Positions 9,622-18,346 of a stretch of DNA of 64,000 nucleotides are shown here, in pieces. Location: contig CADCJI010000008.1 of the NCBI GenBank assembly GCA_902801625.1, positions 1 to 64,000 of the forward strand, in the 5' to 3' direction. The translations under genes and the position numbers were made by a program. The number at the start of each line of letters is the position of its first letter. Positions within the stretch are counted from its first letter, which is position 1. Below the pieces are notes generated by a model that saw only the letters and a program-made list of their open reading frames with translations, searched no databases and was not told where the DNA came from. The stretch comes from an uncultured Bacteroidia bacterium. GTDB lineage: Bacteria > Bacteroidota > Bacteroidia > Bacteroidales > F082.

Positions 9622-11133
9622 ATGAAAATCCACAAAATCTCAGCCAAAGAGCTGACCTTCAAACAGGTAAACGAAATACTCACCAAGGGCTACAAGCTGG
9701 AACTCAGCGCCGACGCCGTCAAACGCATCCAAAAATGCCGCGACTACCTCGACAAGAAGATGGAGAACCCAGAGAAGCCCATCTACGGTGTGACCACCGG
9801 CTTCGGATCGCTTTGTGACCATAGCATCTCGAAAGAAGACCTGAGCACACTGCAAAAGAACCTCGTCATGTCGCACGCCTGCGGCACGGGCGAAATGGTA
9901 CCCGAAGAGATCATCCGCCTCATGCTCCTCTTAAAGGTGCAGAGCCTCAGCTACGGCAACAGCGGCGTGCAAGTGGTAACCGTGCAACGCCTCATCGACT
10001 TCTTCAACAACGATGTGCTGCCTGTGGTCTACAACCAAGGCTCACTCGGTGCCTCCGGCGACTTGGCTCCTTTAGCCAACCTTATGCTGCCTCTGCTCGG
10101 TCTGGGCGAGGTGCATTTCGAAGGCAAAATCGTTCCTGCCGAGAAAGTCCTCAAGAAGTTCGGTTGGAAGCCCATCACCCTGCAATCGAAAGAAGGTCTG
10201 GCCTTGCTCAACGGCACTCAGTTCATGAGTAGTTACGGCACTTATGTCCTGCTGAAAGCCTTCCGCCTCAGTTATCTCGCCGACCTCATCGGCACCGTTT
10301 CACTAGAAGCTTTCGACGGCCGCATCGAGCCTTTCTTCGACCAAGTGCATCAGATCCGTCACCACAACGGACAAATCGTCACCGCCAAGCGTGTGCGTGA
10401 ATTCACCAAAGGTAGCGAACTGATTGTCAGGGAGAAAAAACATGTACAAGACCCCTACTCTTTCCGTTGCATGCCTCAGGTGCATGGCGCCTCCAAGGAT
10501 GCCATCGACTATGTGGCCTCGGTGTTCAGCGAGGAAATCAACGCCGTCACCGACAACCCAACCATCTTCCCCGATGAAGACCTGGTCATCAGCGCCGGCA
10601 ACTTCCACGGCCAACCTCTCGCCATCACCTTGGACTTCTTGGCCATCGCCATGGCTGAATTGGGCAACATCAGCGAGCGCCGCATCTATCAACTCATCGG
10701 TGGCAAGCGTGGTCTGCCTTCGTTCTTGGTCGCCGAGCCCGGCCTCAACTCTGGCTTTATGATTCCGCAATACGCTGCTGCCAGCATCGTCAGCCAAAGC
10801 AAGCAACTCTGCACCCCCGCTTCGGTCGACAGCATCGAGTCGTCGCAAGGTCAGGAAGACCATGTCAGCATGGGTGCCAATGCCGCCACCAAGGCATTGC
10901 GCGTGGCCGAAAACCTGGAGCGCGTATTGGCCATTGAACTCTTCAATGCCACACAAGCCCTTGAGTTCCGCCGTCCGCTAAAGTCATCGCCCATCATCGA
11001 GAAGTTCGTCGCCGCCTACCGTAAGGAAGTGGAATTCGTGCGCATCGACAAGGTGATGTACACCGAGATTGCCAAGAGCGTGCAGTTCGTGAAGGACTAC
11101 CCGTTGGCATTTGATGATTTGCAAAACAAATGA
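9622..11133 (+). CDS. hutH: Histidine ammonia-lyase
   Basis: 503 residues, the usual length. The MIO cofactor tripeptide Ala144-Ser145-Gly146 sits in GSLGASGDLAPLA; the family signatures GVTTGFGSL near the N-terminus and DNPTIF are also present. Converts L-histidine to trans-urocanate and ammonia, the first step of histidine breakdown, in the cytoplasm. Start at 9622 (MKIHKISAKELTF); the upstream in-frame stretch runs through the GC palindrome and has no protein-like content. No hutU, hutI or ftcD is next to it, so the rest of the pathway must lie elsewhere or the enzyme serves another use. Its position after hisS is probably chance. Confidence 0.95.
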   Translation: MKIHKISAKELTFKQVNEILTKGYKLELSADAVKRIQKCRDYLDKKMENPEKPIYGVTTGFGSLCDHSISKEDLSTLQKNLVMSHACGTGEMVPEEIIRLMLLLKVQSLSYGNSGVQVVTVQRLIDFFNNDVLPVVYNQGSLGASGDLAPLANLMLPLLGLGEVHFEGKIVPAEKVLKKFGWKPITLQSKEGLALLNGTQFMSSYGTYVLLKAFRLSYLADLIGTVSLEAFDGRIEPFFDQVHQIRHHNGQIVTAKRVREFTKGSELIVREKKHVQDPYSFRCMPQVHGASKDAIDYVASVFSEEINAVTDNPTIFPDEDLVISAGNFHGQPLAITLDFLAIAMAELGNISERRIYQLIGGKRGLPSFLVAEPGLNSGFMIPQYAAASIVSQSKQLCTPASVDSIESSQGQEDHVSMGANAATKALRVAENLERVLAIELFNATQALEFRRPLKSSPIIEKFVAAYRKEVEFVRIDKVMYTEIAKSVQFVKDYPLAFDDLQNK

Positions 11134-11137
11134 TTGG

Positions 11138-11211
11138 TTTGTAGGGCTGTCGTACCACGGCAGCCGCTTGTAAAAACAAAAGCGGCTGCCACGGTGTGAC
11201 AGCCTTACAAA
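11138..11211. repeat. Long palindromic repeat, family shared with 37383-37420
   Basis: Two nested stems: TTTGTAGGGCTGTC (11138-11151) with GACAGCCTTACAAA (11198-11211), and GGCAGCCGCTT (11159-11169) with AAGCGGCTGCC (11180-11190). The outer arm recurs at 37383-37420. It lies right after hutH and may also end transcription, though no T-run follows. Confidence 0.75.
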
Positions 11212-11224
11212 CAAAATATAGGAT

Positions 11225-11731
11225 ATGGAAGCCAACACACAACAACCTCAGAAGCGCCCCGTAGGGATGACCATCCTCTTGGTGATGTCGCTCATCAACG
11301 CCTGTTGGAACATCTTCAGTGCATCGGTGTCACTGATCGTGAAGCCAAGTATGACCGCGATGTATAAGAACGGGCAACTCGAGGAGATGATGCAACCCTT
11401 CTCAGCCTTTGGTGGAGATTTCGCTAAGGCCATGAACGAAGGGATGCAGATTTTCTCCCAAATCGACTCCAAATTCTACATCATTCTACTGGTGTTGTTC
11501 ATCGCATCGCTGATTGGCGTCATCAAGATGTTCAAAGGCGACAAGCGCGGTTTCCATATCTATTCCGTCGCCCAAATTTGCATGCTGATTGACAATTCCT
11601 TGTATGTCTATCCATTGCAAAAGCCCTCTCCATTTTTATCCGACTTGATGTTCACAGCCATGTTTATCTTGCTGTATTACCTCTATTTCAAGCGCATGGA
11701 AATGGCAAAAACCACACAAAACCCTGATTAA
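11225..11731 (+). CDS. Membrane protein of unknown function (four TM)
   Basis: 168 residues. Short polar N-terminus (EANTQQPQKRPVG), then hydrophobic segments near 14-37, 83-100, about 110-128 and 138-156, consistent with four membrane spans in the inner membrane. The loop between the first two is ~45 residues and methionine-rich. No conserved catalytic motif is seen. The following gene starts two bases after this stop, so the pair is co-transcribed. Family not recognised. Confidence 0.65.
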   Translation: MEANTQQPQKRPVGMTILLVMSLINACWNIFSASVSLIVKPSMTAMYKNGQLEEMMQPFSAFGGDFAKAMNEGMQIFSQIDSKFYIILLVLFIASLIGVIKMFKGDKRGFHIYSVAQICMLIDNSLYVYPLQKPSPFLSDLMFTAMFILLYYLYFKRMEMAKTTQNPD

Positions 11732-11733
11732 CC

Positions 11734-12258
11734 ATGGAGCAGCGTGAAGGCAAGATATTCAACCTGAGGCCAGAATTGACCCAGCCCATGAGGTTGGCGG
11801 CGAGTTTTGCCATCACCTATTACGGGTTTTTGCTCGTCTTCGCCATCATCACGGTCATTTTCAGCCAATATTACATCGACTCCTACTATTACGAAGAAGC
11901 CAATGTCAAGCAAGACAAATCAGAACTGCTTACCCCAATTCTACAGCTTGCCCTACTTATAACACTCGTATTCAGCCTAATACAAATCTTCAGAAAAAAG
12001 AATCACGGCAAAGTCATCTTTGTGGTTGCCTCCATTTTGCTTATGATTTTCCAATTCGTGACAACTGGAGGTGATCCTTGGATGAAATATGCCCTCGAAG
12101 CACTGCTAGTGCTCATTATTGCTCCCCTCCGAGTAAAAAAGAAAATCAAACTAAAGAACGGAAAAATAAAGCTAGAATCCGTTGAAAACCAAAAAGTAAA
12201 AGCAGAAGAACCCACAGCGGAGGCAACCCCTACAGAAACCCCAACGACAGAGGCTTAA
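11734..12258 (+). CDS. Membrane protein of unknown function with acidic tail
   Basis: 174 residues. Four likely membrane segments (about 20-45, 66-85, 92-110 and 117-132), then a lysine-rich patch (RVKKKIKLKNGKIKLE) and a low-complexity Glu/Thr/Pro/Ala tail. Begins two bases after the preceding stop. Its TAA (12256-12258) overlaps the stop codon of sufS read from the other strand (12257-12255), so the two operons meet with no space for a separate terminator. Function unknown. Confidence 0.65.
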   Translation: MEQREGKIFNLRPELTQPMRLAASFAITYYGFLLVFAIITVIFSQYYIDSYYYEEANVKQDKSELLTPILQLALLITLVFSLIQIFRKKNHGKVIFVVASILLMIFQFVTTGGDPWMKYALEALLVLIIAPLRVKKKIKLKNGKIKLESVENQKVKAEEPTAEATPTETPTTEA

Positions 12259-13481
12259 CGCAACATCATCGCAGCTTTTTTAACTGCATTAACGAAGATT
12301 TCCACCTCTTCCATTGTATTGTACAACGCAAACGAAGCTCGCACCGTGCCTGGGATGCCGAATCGCGTCATCACTGGCTCGGCGCAATGGTGACCTGTGC
12401 GCACCGCTACACCCATCTTGTCGATGATGGTACCCAGGTCATAAGGATGAATGCCATCAATGATGAAAGAAACCAAACCTGAGCGACGCTCAGCCTCCCC
12501 AATGAAACGGATACCGTCGATTTCAGAGAGTTGTTCAACGGCCGACTGTAACAACTTGGCTTCATATTGCTCAACCTCTTTTCTGTCAAGACCTTGCATG
12601 AATTGAATGGCTGTTTCCAAGCCTAAGGCAGCACCCACATTTGGGGTACCAGCCTCGAATTTGTAAGGCAACACATTGAAAGTGGTTTTCTCGAAACTCA
12701 CCGTGTCGACCATCTCACCACCGAATTGATAAGGAGGTAATTTCTCAAGCCATTCTGCCTTGCCGTACAAGCCGCCGATGCCCATTGGCGCATACATCTT
12801 ATGGCCGGAGAAAACAAAGAAGTCACAATCCAAGTCTTGAACATCGATGGGATGATGGGCAATGGACTGGGCACCGTCGATGACCACAGGAATGCCATAT
12901 TGATGCGCCATGGCAACCATCTCCTTCACGGGATTGATGGTTCCCAACACATTGGAAATATGCGCAATCGACACCACCTTCGGCCCTTCTTTCAGCAATT
13001 CTTCGTAACGATTCAAGTCCAGGACACCTTTGTCATCCATTGGCACAACTAATAACTGTCCTTGATGCCGTTTTACCATTTGCTGCCAAGGCACGAGGTT
13101 GGAGTGGTGCTCCATAGCAGTAATCAGCACCTTTGGTGCGTCGTAGAGACGCATTGTATGCGTCTCCCCCAAAGTTGTCGCCAACAAATTCAACGACTCG
13201 GTAGTGCCACGCGTGAAGATGATTTCCCTTGCTTCCTTGGCATGGACGAAATCGGCAACGGTCTGGCGAGCATGTTCGTAGGCCTCAGTCGCCTTCTGGC
13301 TCAAGTAATGCACCCCACGGTGAATATTGCAGTTCTCGTGCAGATAATAGTCACGCTCACGGTCGATGACGCACAAGGGCTTCTGCGTGGTGGCTGCATT
13401 GTCAAAATAGACCAAGGGCTTGCCGTAGACCTGCTGATCAAGGACAGGGAATTGGTGTCTTATTTCATTGATATTAAACAT
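12255..13481 (-). CDS. sufS: Cysteine desulfurase SufS
   Basis: 408 residues, standard for group II (SufS/CsdA) desulfurases. The PLP lysine is Lys228 in FSGHKMYAPMG; the persulfide-carrying cysteine is Cys366 in RTGHHCAEPVM. DNAATTQKP near the N-terminus is also typical. Takes sulfur from L-cysteine and feeds it to the SufBCD scaffold in the cytoplasm. The ATG at 13481 (MFNINEIRHQFPVL) fits family N-termini; the in-frame extension to 13517 does not. Last gene of the minus-strand suf operon. No sufE or sufU is in the operon. Confidence 0.95.
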   Translation of the reverse strand: MFNINEIRHQFPVLDQQVYGKPLVYFDNAATTQKPLCVIDRERDYYLHENCNIHRGVHYLSQKATEAYEHARQTVADFVHAKEAREIIFTRGTTESLNLLATTLGETHTMRLYDAPKVLITAMEHHSNLVPWQQMVKRHQGQLLVVPMDDKGVLDLNRYEELLKEGPKVVSIAHISNVLGTINPVKEMVAMAHQYGIPVVIDGAQSIAHHPIDVQDLDCDFFVFSGHKMYAPMGIGGLYGKAEWLEKLPPYQFGGEMVDTVSFEKTTFNVLPYKFEAGTPNVGAALGLETAIQFMQGLDRKEVEQYEAKLLQSAVEQLSEIDGIRFIGEAERRSGLVSFIIDGIHPYDLGTIIDKMGVAVRTGHHCAEPVMTRFGIPGTVRASFALYNTMEEVEIFVNAVKKAAMMLR

Positions 13482-13513
13482 CGTTTTCAAACTTAACTGT
13501 TTTAGTTTCCTTA

Positions 13514-13591
13514 ACAATGGCCCAAACTATGACTATGGCCGCTTCAATCTCCTGTGAAAGCGGCCATTAGCCATAAGCCATAGGCCATTGT
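13514..13591. repeat. Nested palindrome between sufD and sufS, family shared with 38763-38802
   Basis: Outer arms ACAATGGCC (13514-13522) / GGCCATTGT (13583-13591); inner arms ATGGCCGCTT (13535-13544) / AAGCGGCCAT (13558-13567). The rightmost base touches the sufD stop codon. A related copy (GACCATAACCGCT with a GTGAAAGC-containing loop) occurs at 38763-38802. Confidence 0.7.
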
Positions 13592-14418
13592 CAGATTTTA
13601 GAATAATCAATGTCAAAATTATATTCCTTCGGGTGGCTGCAGCGCAACACACAGTTCTCGCAACTCGACAATTCACCGCGCAGTCGGCGCTTGATCATGT
13701 CATCGATGTGTTCGTGCAGCATCTCGTTGCCGATATGGTTGCTCACCTCGGCAGCGAAAGCATACATCAACAGAATCCTGGCATTGGCCTTGCTGATGCC
13801 ACGCTGGCGCATGTAGAACATGGCCTCTTGGTCAAGTTGGCCCGTGGAAGTGCCATGCGAGCATTTCACGTCGTCGGCATAGATTTCAAGGAAAGGCTGG
13901 CTGTTGACTTTGGCCGTCGAGGTCAGGAGGATATTGCTGTTGTTTTGGTGGGCATCGGTCTTTTGAGCATCTTTGGCCACATAAACATGGCCGTTGAACA
14001 CAGCCGAGGCCGAGTCATCAATGACGCCCTTGAACTTCTCGTTGCTGGTGCAATGAGGCACATTGTGGTTCACCTTCAGGAAGTTCTCCACATGCTGGGT
14101 CTTGTCGATGAGATACAAACCATGCACCTGGGTGTCGGCGCCTTCGCCATCCAAGTCGACATGATAGGTGTTTCGCACATCGCCGCCGTTGAAGGTGATG
14201 ACCACAATCTTCAGTCTGCTGTCGGCCAACTGCTTGACCTTGAACTCTCTTTGGATGGAAGCCTCGTTGCTTACATTCTGCAGCACATACAACTCAAGGC
14301 TAGAGTTCTCATTGAGGATGATTTCGGAGACCTTCGGCTCGGATGACAGGTGAGCGTCATCGTCATACTCAATGATTTCGCGGCTTTGGTTGGCAGCTAA
14401 GATAAGTTGGTTGTTCAT
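13591..14418 (-). CDS. sufD: Fe-S assembly protein SufD, short form
   Basis: 275 residues. Contains the beta-helix core and C-terminal helical region of SufB/SufD proteins, including the CSHGTSTGQLDQEAMFYMRQ segment (equivalent to the SufBCD interface) and a closing LRGELSSCENCVLRC. Many SufD proteins are 400-450 residues; here the N-terminal helical domain is absent. Starts two bases after the sufC stop; a TTG at 14424 could also serve. Partner of SufB and SufC in building Fe-S clusters. The short length could be lineage-typical or a loss. Confidence 0.85.
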   Translation of the reverse strand: MNNQLILAANQSREIIEYDDDAHLSSEPKVSEIILNENSSLELYVLQNVSNEASIQREFKVKQLADSRLKIVVITFNGGDVRNTYHVDLDGEGADTQVHGLYLIDKTQHVENFLKVNHNVPHCTSNEKFKGVIDDSASAVFNGHVYVAKDAQKTDAHQNNSNILLTSTAKVNSQPFLEIYADDVKCSHGTSTGQLDQEAMFYMRQRGISKANARILLMYAFAAEVSNHIGNEMLHEHIDDMIKRRLRGELSSCENCVLRCSHPKEYNFDIDYSKI

Positions 14419-14420
14419 AA

Positions 14421-15167
14421 TCAAAGTTCCTTAATCCATTCGTAGCCTTTTTCTTCGAGTTCGAGGGCGAGGTTCTTGCCGCCCGTCTTGACGATGCGTC
14501 CGTCGTACATCACATGCACGAAGTCGGGGACAATATAGTCGAGCAGTCGCTGGTAGTGCGTGATGACCACGAAGGCGTTCTCAGCATTATGCAACTGGTT
14601 GACGCCATGGGCCACGATGCGCAGCGCATCGATGTCGAGGCCCGAGTCGGTCTCATCAAGGATGGCGAGGCTCGGCTCCAGCATGGCCATCTGGAAGATC
14701 TCGTTTTTCTTCTTCTCGCCACCGCTATAGCCCACGTTGACGAAACGGTTCTGCAGCTTTTCTGTAATTTCCACCATGGCCTGCTTCTCCTTCATCATCT
14801 TCATGAAGTCGACCGTGCTCATCGGCGGCAGTCTTTGATACTCACGCTTCGAGTTGACAGCGGTGCGCATGAAATTCTGTATGCTCACACCTGGAATCTC
14901 GACGGGATATTGGAAACTCAGGAAGATACCTTCGTTGGCGCGGTCCTCGGGCGACATCCCAACGATGTTCTTGCCCTTGTACCAGATCTCGCCTTCGGTG
15001 ATTTCATAGCCCTCGCGACCTGTGATGGCCGCAGCCAGCGTACTCTTTCCCGTTCCGTTAGGACCCATGATGGCATGGATTTCGCCTTCGTTGACGCCCA
15101 GATTCAATCCTTTCAGGATTTCCTTGCCTCCAATGGAGACATGTAGGTTTTTGATATTCAGTAACAT
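14421..15167 (-). CDS. sufC: Fe-S assembly ATPase SufC
   Basis: 248 residues. ABC ATPase with Walker A GPNGTGKSTL, the Suf-type signature YSGGEKKKNE and Walker B LAILDETDSGLD, then the switch histidine in VVITHYQRLL. Forms the SufBC2D complex in the cytoplasm and drives conformational change for cluster assembly. Tightly followed by sufD. The upstream neighbour in the operon is not sufB but a membrane glycosyltransferase. Confidence 0.95.
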   Translation of the reverse strand: MLLNIKNLHVSIGGKEILKGLNLGVNEGEIHAIMGPNGTGKSTLAAAITGREGYEITEGEIWYKGKNIVGMSPEDRANEGIFLSFQYPVEIPGVSIQNFMRTAVNSKREYQRLPPMSTVDFMKMMKEKQAMVEITEKLQNRFVNVGYSGGEKKKNEIFQMAMLEPSLAILDETDSGLDIDALRIVAHGVNQLHNAENAFVVITHYQRLLDYIVPDFVHVMYDGRIVKTGGKNLALELEEKGYEWIKEL

Positions 15168-15210
15168 GATATATAGTTGTTCAGTTGTTCAATTATTCAG
15201 TTGTTCAGTT

Positions 15211-15289
15211 TTCAGTTGGGTCGCCCATGTCATTCCAACGTTGGCAAGCGGGTCAGCGGGAATCTATGGGCGACGGGGTTTCAGTTGGG
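15211..15289. mobile_element. Palindromic element flanked by 10-bp direct repeats (MITE-like)
   Basis: GTCGCCCATGTCATTCC (15220-15236) pairs with GGGAATCTATGGGCGAC (15258-15274) around a 21-nt loop. TTCAGTTGGG occurs on both sides (15211-15220 and 15280-15289), like a target duplication. To its left the spacer holds short tandem GTTGTTCA-type repeats, which weakens the duplication argument. The element supplies the last residues (PSPIDSR) and stop codon of the glycosyltransferase gene. Confidence 0.5.
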
Positions 15290-16584
15290 CTTAGGCTGAT
15301 TTTGCCGTAACGCATATAATAGGCATGCTTGGCCCACTGTGTATATTCTTCTTGTGATATCTCAATGACATTATTGCCTTCAGATTCAGTAATTTTTTGT
15401 TTCACTTCTTCGATCAATGCCTCATCGCGGCCATATTTCCCGATATGGATGATGTTCAAAACAAGCCCTAACAATACGACACAACCTGCACCAAGGGTCA
15501 TCCATCCACGGACTTTTGGCGTTATCTTAGGCAACCATAAAGTCAACATCGAAAGGGTAATATGTCCGCAAGCCAAGGCAAAGAAAGGCAAGGCTGCCAG
15601 CATATAGAAATCTCGTTGCTTCACGCTCACCATGATGGGCAGCACGCCAAAAAGCCCTAAAATCAGGAAGCTATAAAACCAACCTTTATCAGGTGGGAAC
15701 TCAAACACTTTACTATTGACCTTACTTCTCGCTTTGCAAATCACCAACGCCATGGCAATCACATACGGAATCATCAGTTGTTGCAATAAAGCGAAAACGA
15801 TATAGAACCTTGATGATGTTGTCGCTTCGTACAGTCCTCCACCGATGACTTGTAATCGGATGTAGTCCTTAATATAGCCAAACGAGCCAGGGCAAACCAA
15901 AAACATGATTCCGGCAAACACAGCTATAGAGACCAAAAGAATCAAGCTGTCAATGGGGCCTTGTATCCACTTGCGCTTTTGATCAAAAGCACAATAAAAT
16001 ATCGGGAATACCAAAGGGAACAATCCCGTGAATCCTTTGGAGAGGAAGGCCAATAACAGAGTGAAAGCCGACAAAAACAACCAAATCTTATGGTTGCGCT
16101 GGTAACCGACAATCATCAGATAGACGGAGAGCAACACAAAGACCGACATGGTGTTTTCAAGCATATTGTTGGTGGCGCACCAAGTGGCCAAAGGCATGAC
16201 CAGCCAAAACAATAGCGGCAGCCAAGCCCAACGGAGATTGTTAGTCGTTCGTTTCCAAATCAAGGCTATCAACAAGCCAGTAAAAAGGAAAGCTAGTACG
16301 GAATATAACTTCTCAACCCACCAGTGGTCGCCCAAAACCTTGAAAAACAATGCTTCTAATCCGAAAGCCAAAGGCGGATGAGAATGGAATACATGACCTA
16401 TCGTTTGGGTATAACTTGGGTTCCAAAACGAGCCTAGACCGCAAACCATATTGCGGGAAATGCAGGCATATGTCACACCATCAAGAAACATGCCCTCGGT
16501 CAAAAGGTTCTTGCTCACCAGAATGAGGAACAATCCGATGAGGAGCAACCAAAAAGGCGTGTTATTTGAACGGACTTGTGACAT
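15253..16584 (-). CDS. Multi-spanning glycosyltransferase, GT39/ArnT-like
   Basis: 443 residues with about 9-11 hydrophobic spans. The first periplasmic loop has the PMT/ArnT-type acidic region (EGMFLDGVTYACISRNM) and the HSHPPLAFGLEALFF segment typical of the GT39/PMT_2 superfamily, which transfer sugars from polyprenyl-phosphate carriers outside the inner membrane. Acceptor unknown; envelope glycan or glycoprotein are possible. It sits between sufB and sufC on the same strand, 118 nt after sufB and 85 nt before sufC, with palindromic repeats on both sides, which suggests insertion into the suf operon. The C-terminal few residues are encoded by a repeat, so the native end may have been altered. 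Confidence 0.8.
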   Translation of the reverse strand: MSQVRSNNTPFWLLLIGLFLILVSKNLLTEGMFLDGVTYACISRNMVCGLGSFWNPSYTQTIGHVFHSHPPLAFGLEALFFKVLGDHWWVEKLYSVLAFLFTGLLIALIWKRTTNNLRWAWLPLLFWLVMPLATWCATNNMLENTMSVFVLLSVYLMIVGYQRNHKIWLFLSAFTLLLAFLSKGFTGLFPLVFPIFYCAFDQKRKWIQGPIDSLILLVSIAVFAGIMFLVCPGSFGYIKDYIRLQVIGGGLYEATTSSRFYIVFALLQQLMIPYVIAMALVICKARSKVNSKVFEFPPDKGWFYSFLILGLFGVLPIMVSVKQRDFYMLAALPFFALACGHITLSMLTLWLPKITPKVRGWMTLGAGCVVLLGLVLNIIHIGKYGRDEALIEEVKQKITESEGNNVIEISQEEYTQWAKHAYYMRYGKISLSPTETPSPIDSR

Positions 16585-16612
16585 TATGTTTTTTCTTTGT
16601 TTAGTATATGTC

Positions 16613-16699
16613 GCTTTGCGTCATTGCGAGGAGGAACGACGAAGCAATCTAGGGTAACTTGTTTTCTGGACTGCTTCGTGCCTCGCAGTGACGCGAAGC
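16613..16699. repeat. Palindromic repeat with GTCATTGCGAGG core
   Basis: GCTTTGCGTCATTGCGAGG (16613-16631) pairs with CCTCGCAGTGACGCGAAGC (16681-16699); inner ACGAAGCAATC / GACTGCTTCGT extend the stem. The GTCATTGCGAGG core is, from memory, widespread as a dispersed repeat in many bacterial genomes. Lies between sufB and the glycosyltransferase. Confidence 0.75.
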
Positions 16700-16702
16700 G
16701 TG

Positions 16703-18154
16703 TCATCCTACGCTGCCTTCCAGTGTTATTGATAATAGTTTCTGTGCTTCAACGGCGAATTCCATAGGCAGTTTGTTCAGCACATCTTTGGCATAGCCAT
16801 TAACGATGAGGCCAATAGCCTTTTCCGTCGGGATGCCACGTTGTTGGCAATAGAACAACTGATCTTCGGAGATCTTCGAGGTCGTAGCCTCGTGTTCGAG
16901 GATACTCGATTCGTTGCCGCATTCGACGTAAGGCCATGTGTGGGCACCACATTTGTCGCCCAACAGCAAAGAGTCGCACTGAGAGTAGTTACGCGAGTTC
17001 TCGGCTTTGGCAGCCACTCTCACCAAGCCACGATAGCCATTCTGGCTGTGGCCAGCAGAGATACCTTTAGATATGATCGTACTGCGGGTGTTCTTGCCCA
17101 AGTGGATCATCTTGGTGCCCGTGTCGGCCTGTTGGTAGTTGTTGGTCACGGCGACAGAGTAGAATTCGCCCACCGAGTTGTCGCCCAATAGCACGCAGCC
17201 TGGGTATTTCCATGTGATGGCCGAGCCCGTCTCGACCTGTGTCCAAGAGATCTTGGAGCGGTCGCCGCGACAGAGACCACGCTTGGTGACAAGATTGTAC
17301 ACGCCGCCCTTGCCGTCCTTATCGCCAGGGTACCAGTTCTGCACCGTGGAATATTTCACTTCGGCATCCGTCTCAGCAATGATTTCCACGATGGCGGCAT
17401 GGAGTTGGTTTTCATCGCGTTGCGGGGCAGTGCAGCCCTCCATATAGCTCACATAAGCGCCTTCATCGGCCACGATGAGCGTGCGCTCAAACTGACCTGT
17501 GTTGGCCGCATTGATGCGGAAATAGGTGGAAAGCTCCAAGGGGCAACGCACACCTTTCGGAATGTAGCAGAACGAGCCATCGCTAAAGACTGCCGAGTTG
17601 AGTGCAGCGAAGAAGTTGTCGGTGTATGGCACCACCTTGCCGAGGTATTTTTTCACTAGGTCGGGATGCTGCTTGACGGCTTCGCTAAACGACATAAAGA
17701 TGACGCCATGTTTGGAAAGGGTCTCTTGGAAGGTCGTTTTCACCGAGGTGGAGTCCATCACCGCGTCGACAGCCACGCCCGAAAGCTTCTTCTGCTCATC
17801 GAGTGAGATGCCGAGTTTGTCGAAAGTGGCCAACAGCTCGGGGTCCACTTCGTCGAGGCTCTGCTTCTGCTGGCGTTTGCGCGGCGCTGCGTAATAGATG
17901 ATGTCCTGGTAGTTGATTTCGGGGATATCGAGATGTGCCCAGTTGGGCTGTTTCAGCGTCTGCCAGTGGCGAAAGGCCTTCAATCGGAACTCCAGCAACC
18001 ATTCTGGTTCCTCTTTTTTCTTGGAGATGAGGCGAATGATGTCCTCGTTCAAGCCTTTCGGCACAAAATCGGTCTCAATGTCGGTCACGAAGCCGTATTC
18101 ATACTCCTTGTTCGTGACTTCACTGATGATATTTTCGTTCGGATTCTGATCCAT
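16703..18154 (-). CDS. sufB: Fe-S assembly scaffold SufB
   Basis: 483 residues, the usual length. Strong family matches: the [19 protein letters not shown]-terminus, the beta-helix core ([36 protein letters not shown]) and the C-terminal [20 protein letters not shown] with conserved Cys and Glu/His. Main scaffold of SufBC2D. First gene of the operon; a -7 box at 18279-18286 on this strand and a palindromic leader precede it. No sufA or iscR-like regulator is adjacent. Confidence 0.95.
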   Translation of the reverse strand: MDQNPNENIISEVTNKEYEYGFVTDIETDFVPKGLNEDIIRLISKKKEEPEWLLEFRLKAFRHWQTLKQPNWAHLDIPEINYQDIIYYAAPRKRQQKQSLDEVDPELLATFDKLGISLDEQKKLSGVAVDAVMDSTSVKTTFQETLSKHGVIFMSFSEAVKQHPDLVKKYLGKVVPYTDNFFAALNSAVFSDGSFCYIPKGVRCPLELSTYFRINAANTGQFERTLIVADEGAYVSYMEGCTAPQRDENQLHAAIVEIIAETDAEVKYSTVQNWYPGDKDGKGGVYNLVTKRGLCRGDRSKISWTQVETGSAITWKYPGCVLLGDNSVGEFYSVAVTNNYQQADTGTKMIHLGKNTRSTIISKGISAGHSQNGYRGLVRVAAKAENSRNYSQCDSLLLGDKCGAHTWPYVECGNESSILEHEATTSKISEDQLFYCQQRGIPTEKAIGLIVNGYAKDVLNKLPMEFAVEAQKLLSITLEGSVG

Positions 18155-18171
18155 GATTCTGCTTTTTTGAC

Positions 18172-18250
18172 TTCGGGACTTCAGGACTTCGGGACTTCGG
18201 GGTCTTCATTTAACCCCAAAACGTCTCGCAGTCCCGTAGTCTCGCAGTCA
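18172..18250. repeat. Repeat in the sufB leader, family shared with 60858-60932
   Basis: Three near-identical GACTTCGGGACTTC units, then GTCTCGCAGTCCCGTAGTC and TCGCAGTC. The second half, read on the other strand, matches GACTGCGAGAC..ACTACGAGAC at 60858-60932. Both copies lie in 5' leaders. Confidence 0.6.
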
Positions 18251-18278
18251 CTATTAAGAATGATTTCAAATTAGGCCG

Positions 18279-18286
18279 CAAAGATA
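18279..18286 (-). promoter_or_regulatory. -7 box for the suf operon
   Basis: TATCTTTG on the minus strand (CAAAGATA on plus). It faces away from the promoter of the GT4 gene at 18321, making a compact divergent promoter region. Confidence 0.55.
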
Positions 18287-18320
18287 CAATTTTATTATGG
18301 TTTAAGAAGCTTCTTTTTTA

Positions 18321-18328
18321 TAATTTTG
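18321..18328 (+). promoter_or_regulatory. -7 box for the GT4 glycosyltransferase
   Basis: TAATTTTG. Transcription should begin near 18335, favouring the ATG at 18347. Confidence 0.5.
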
Positions 18329-18346
18329 CGCCAAATTTCAACAGAA

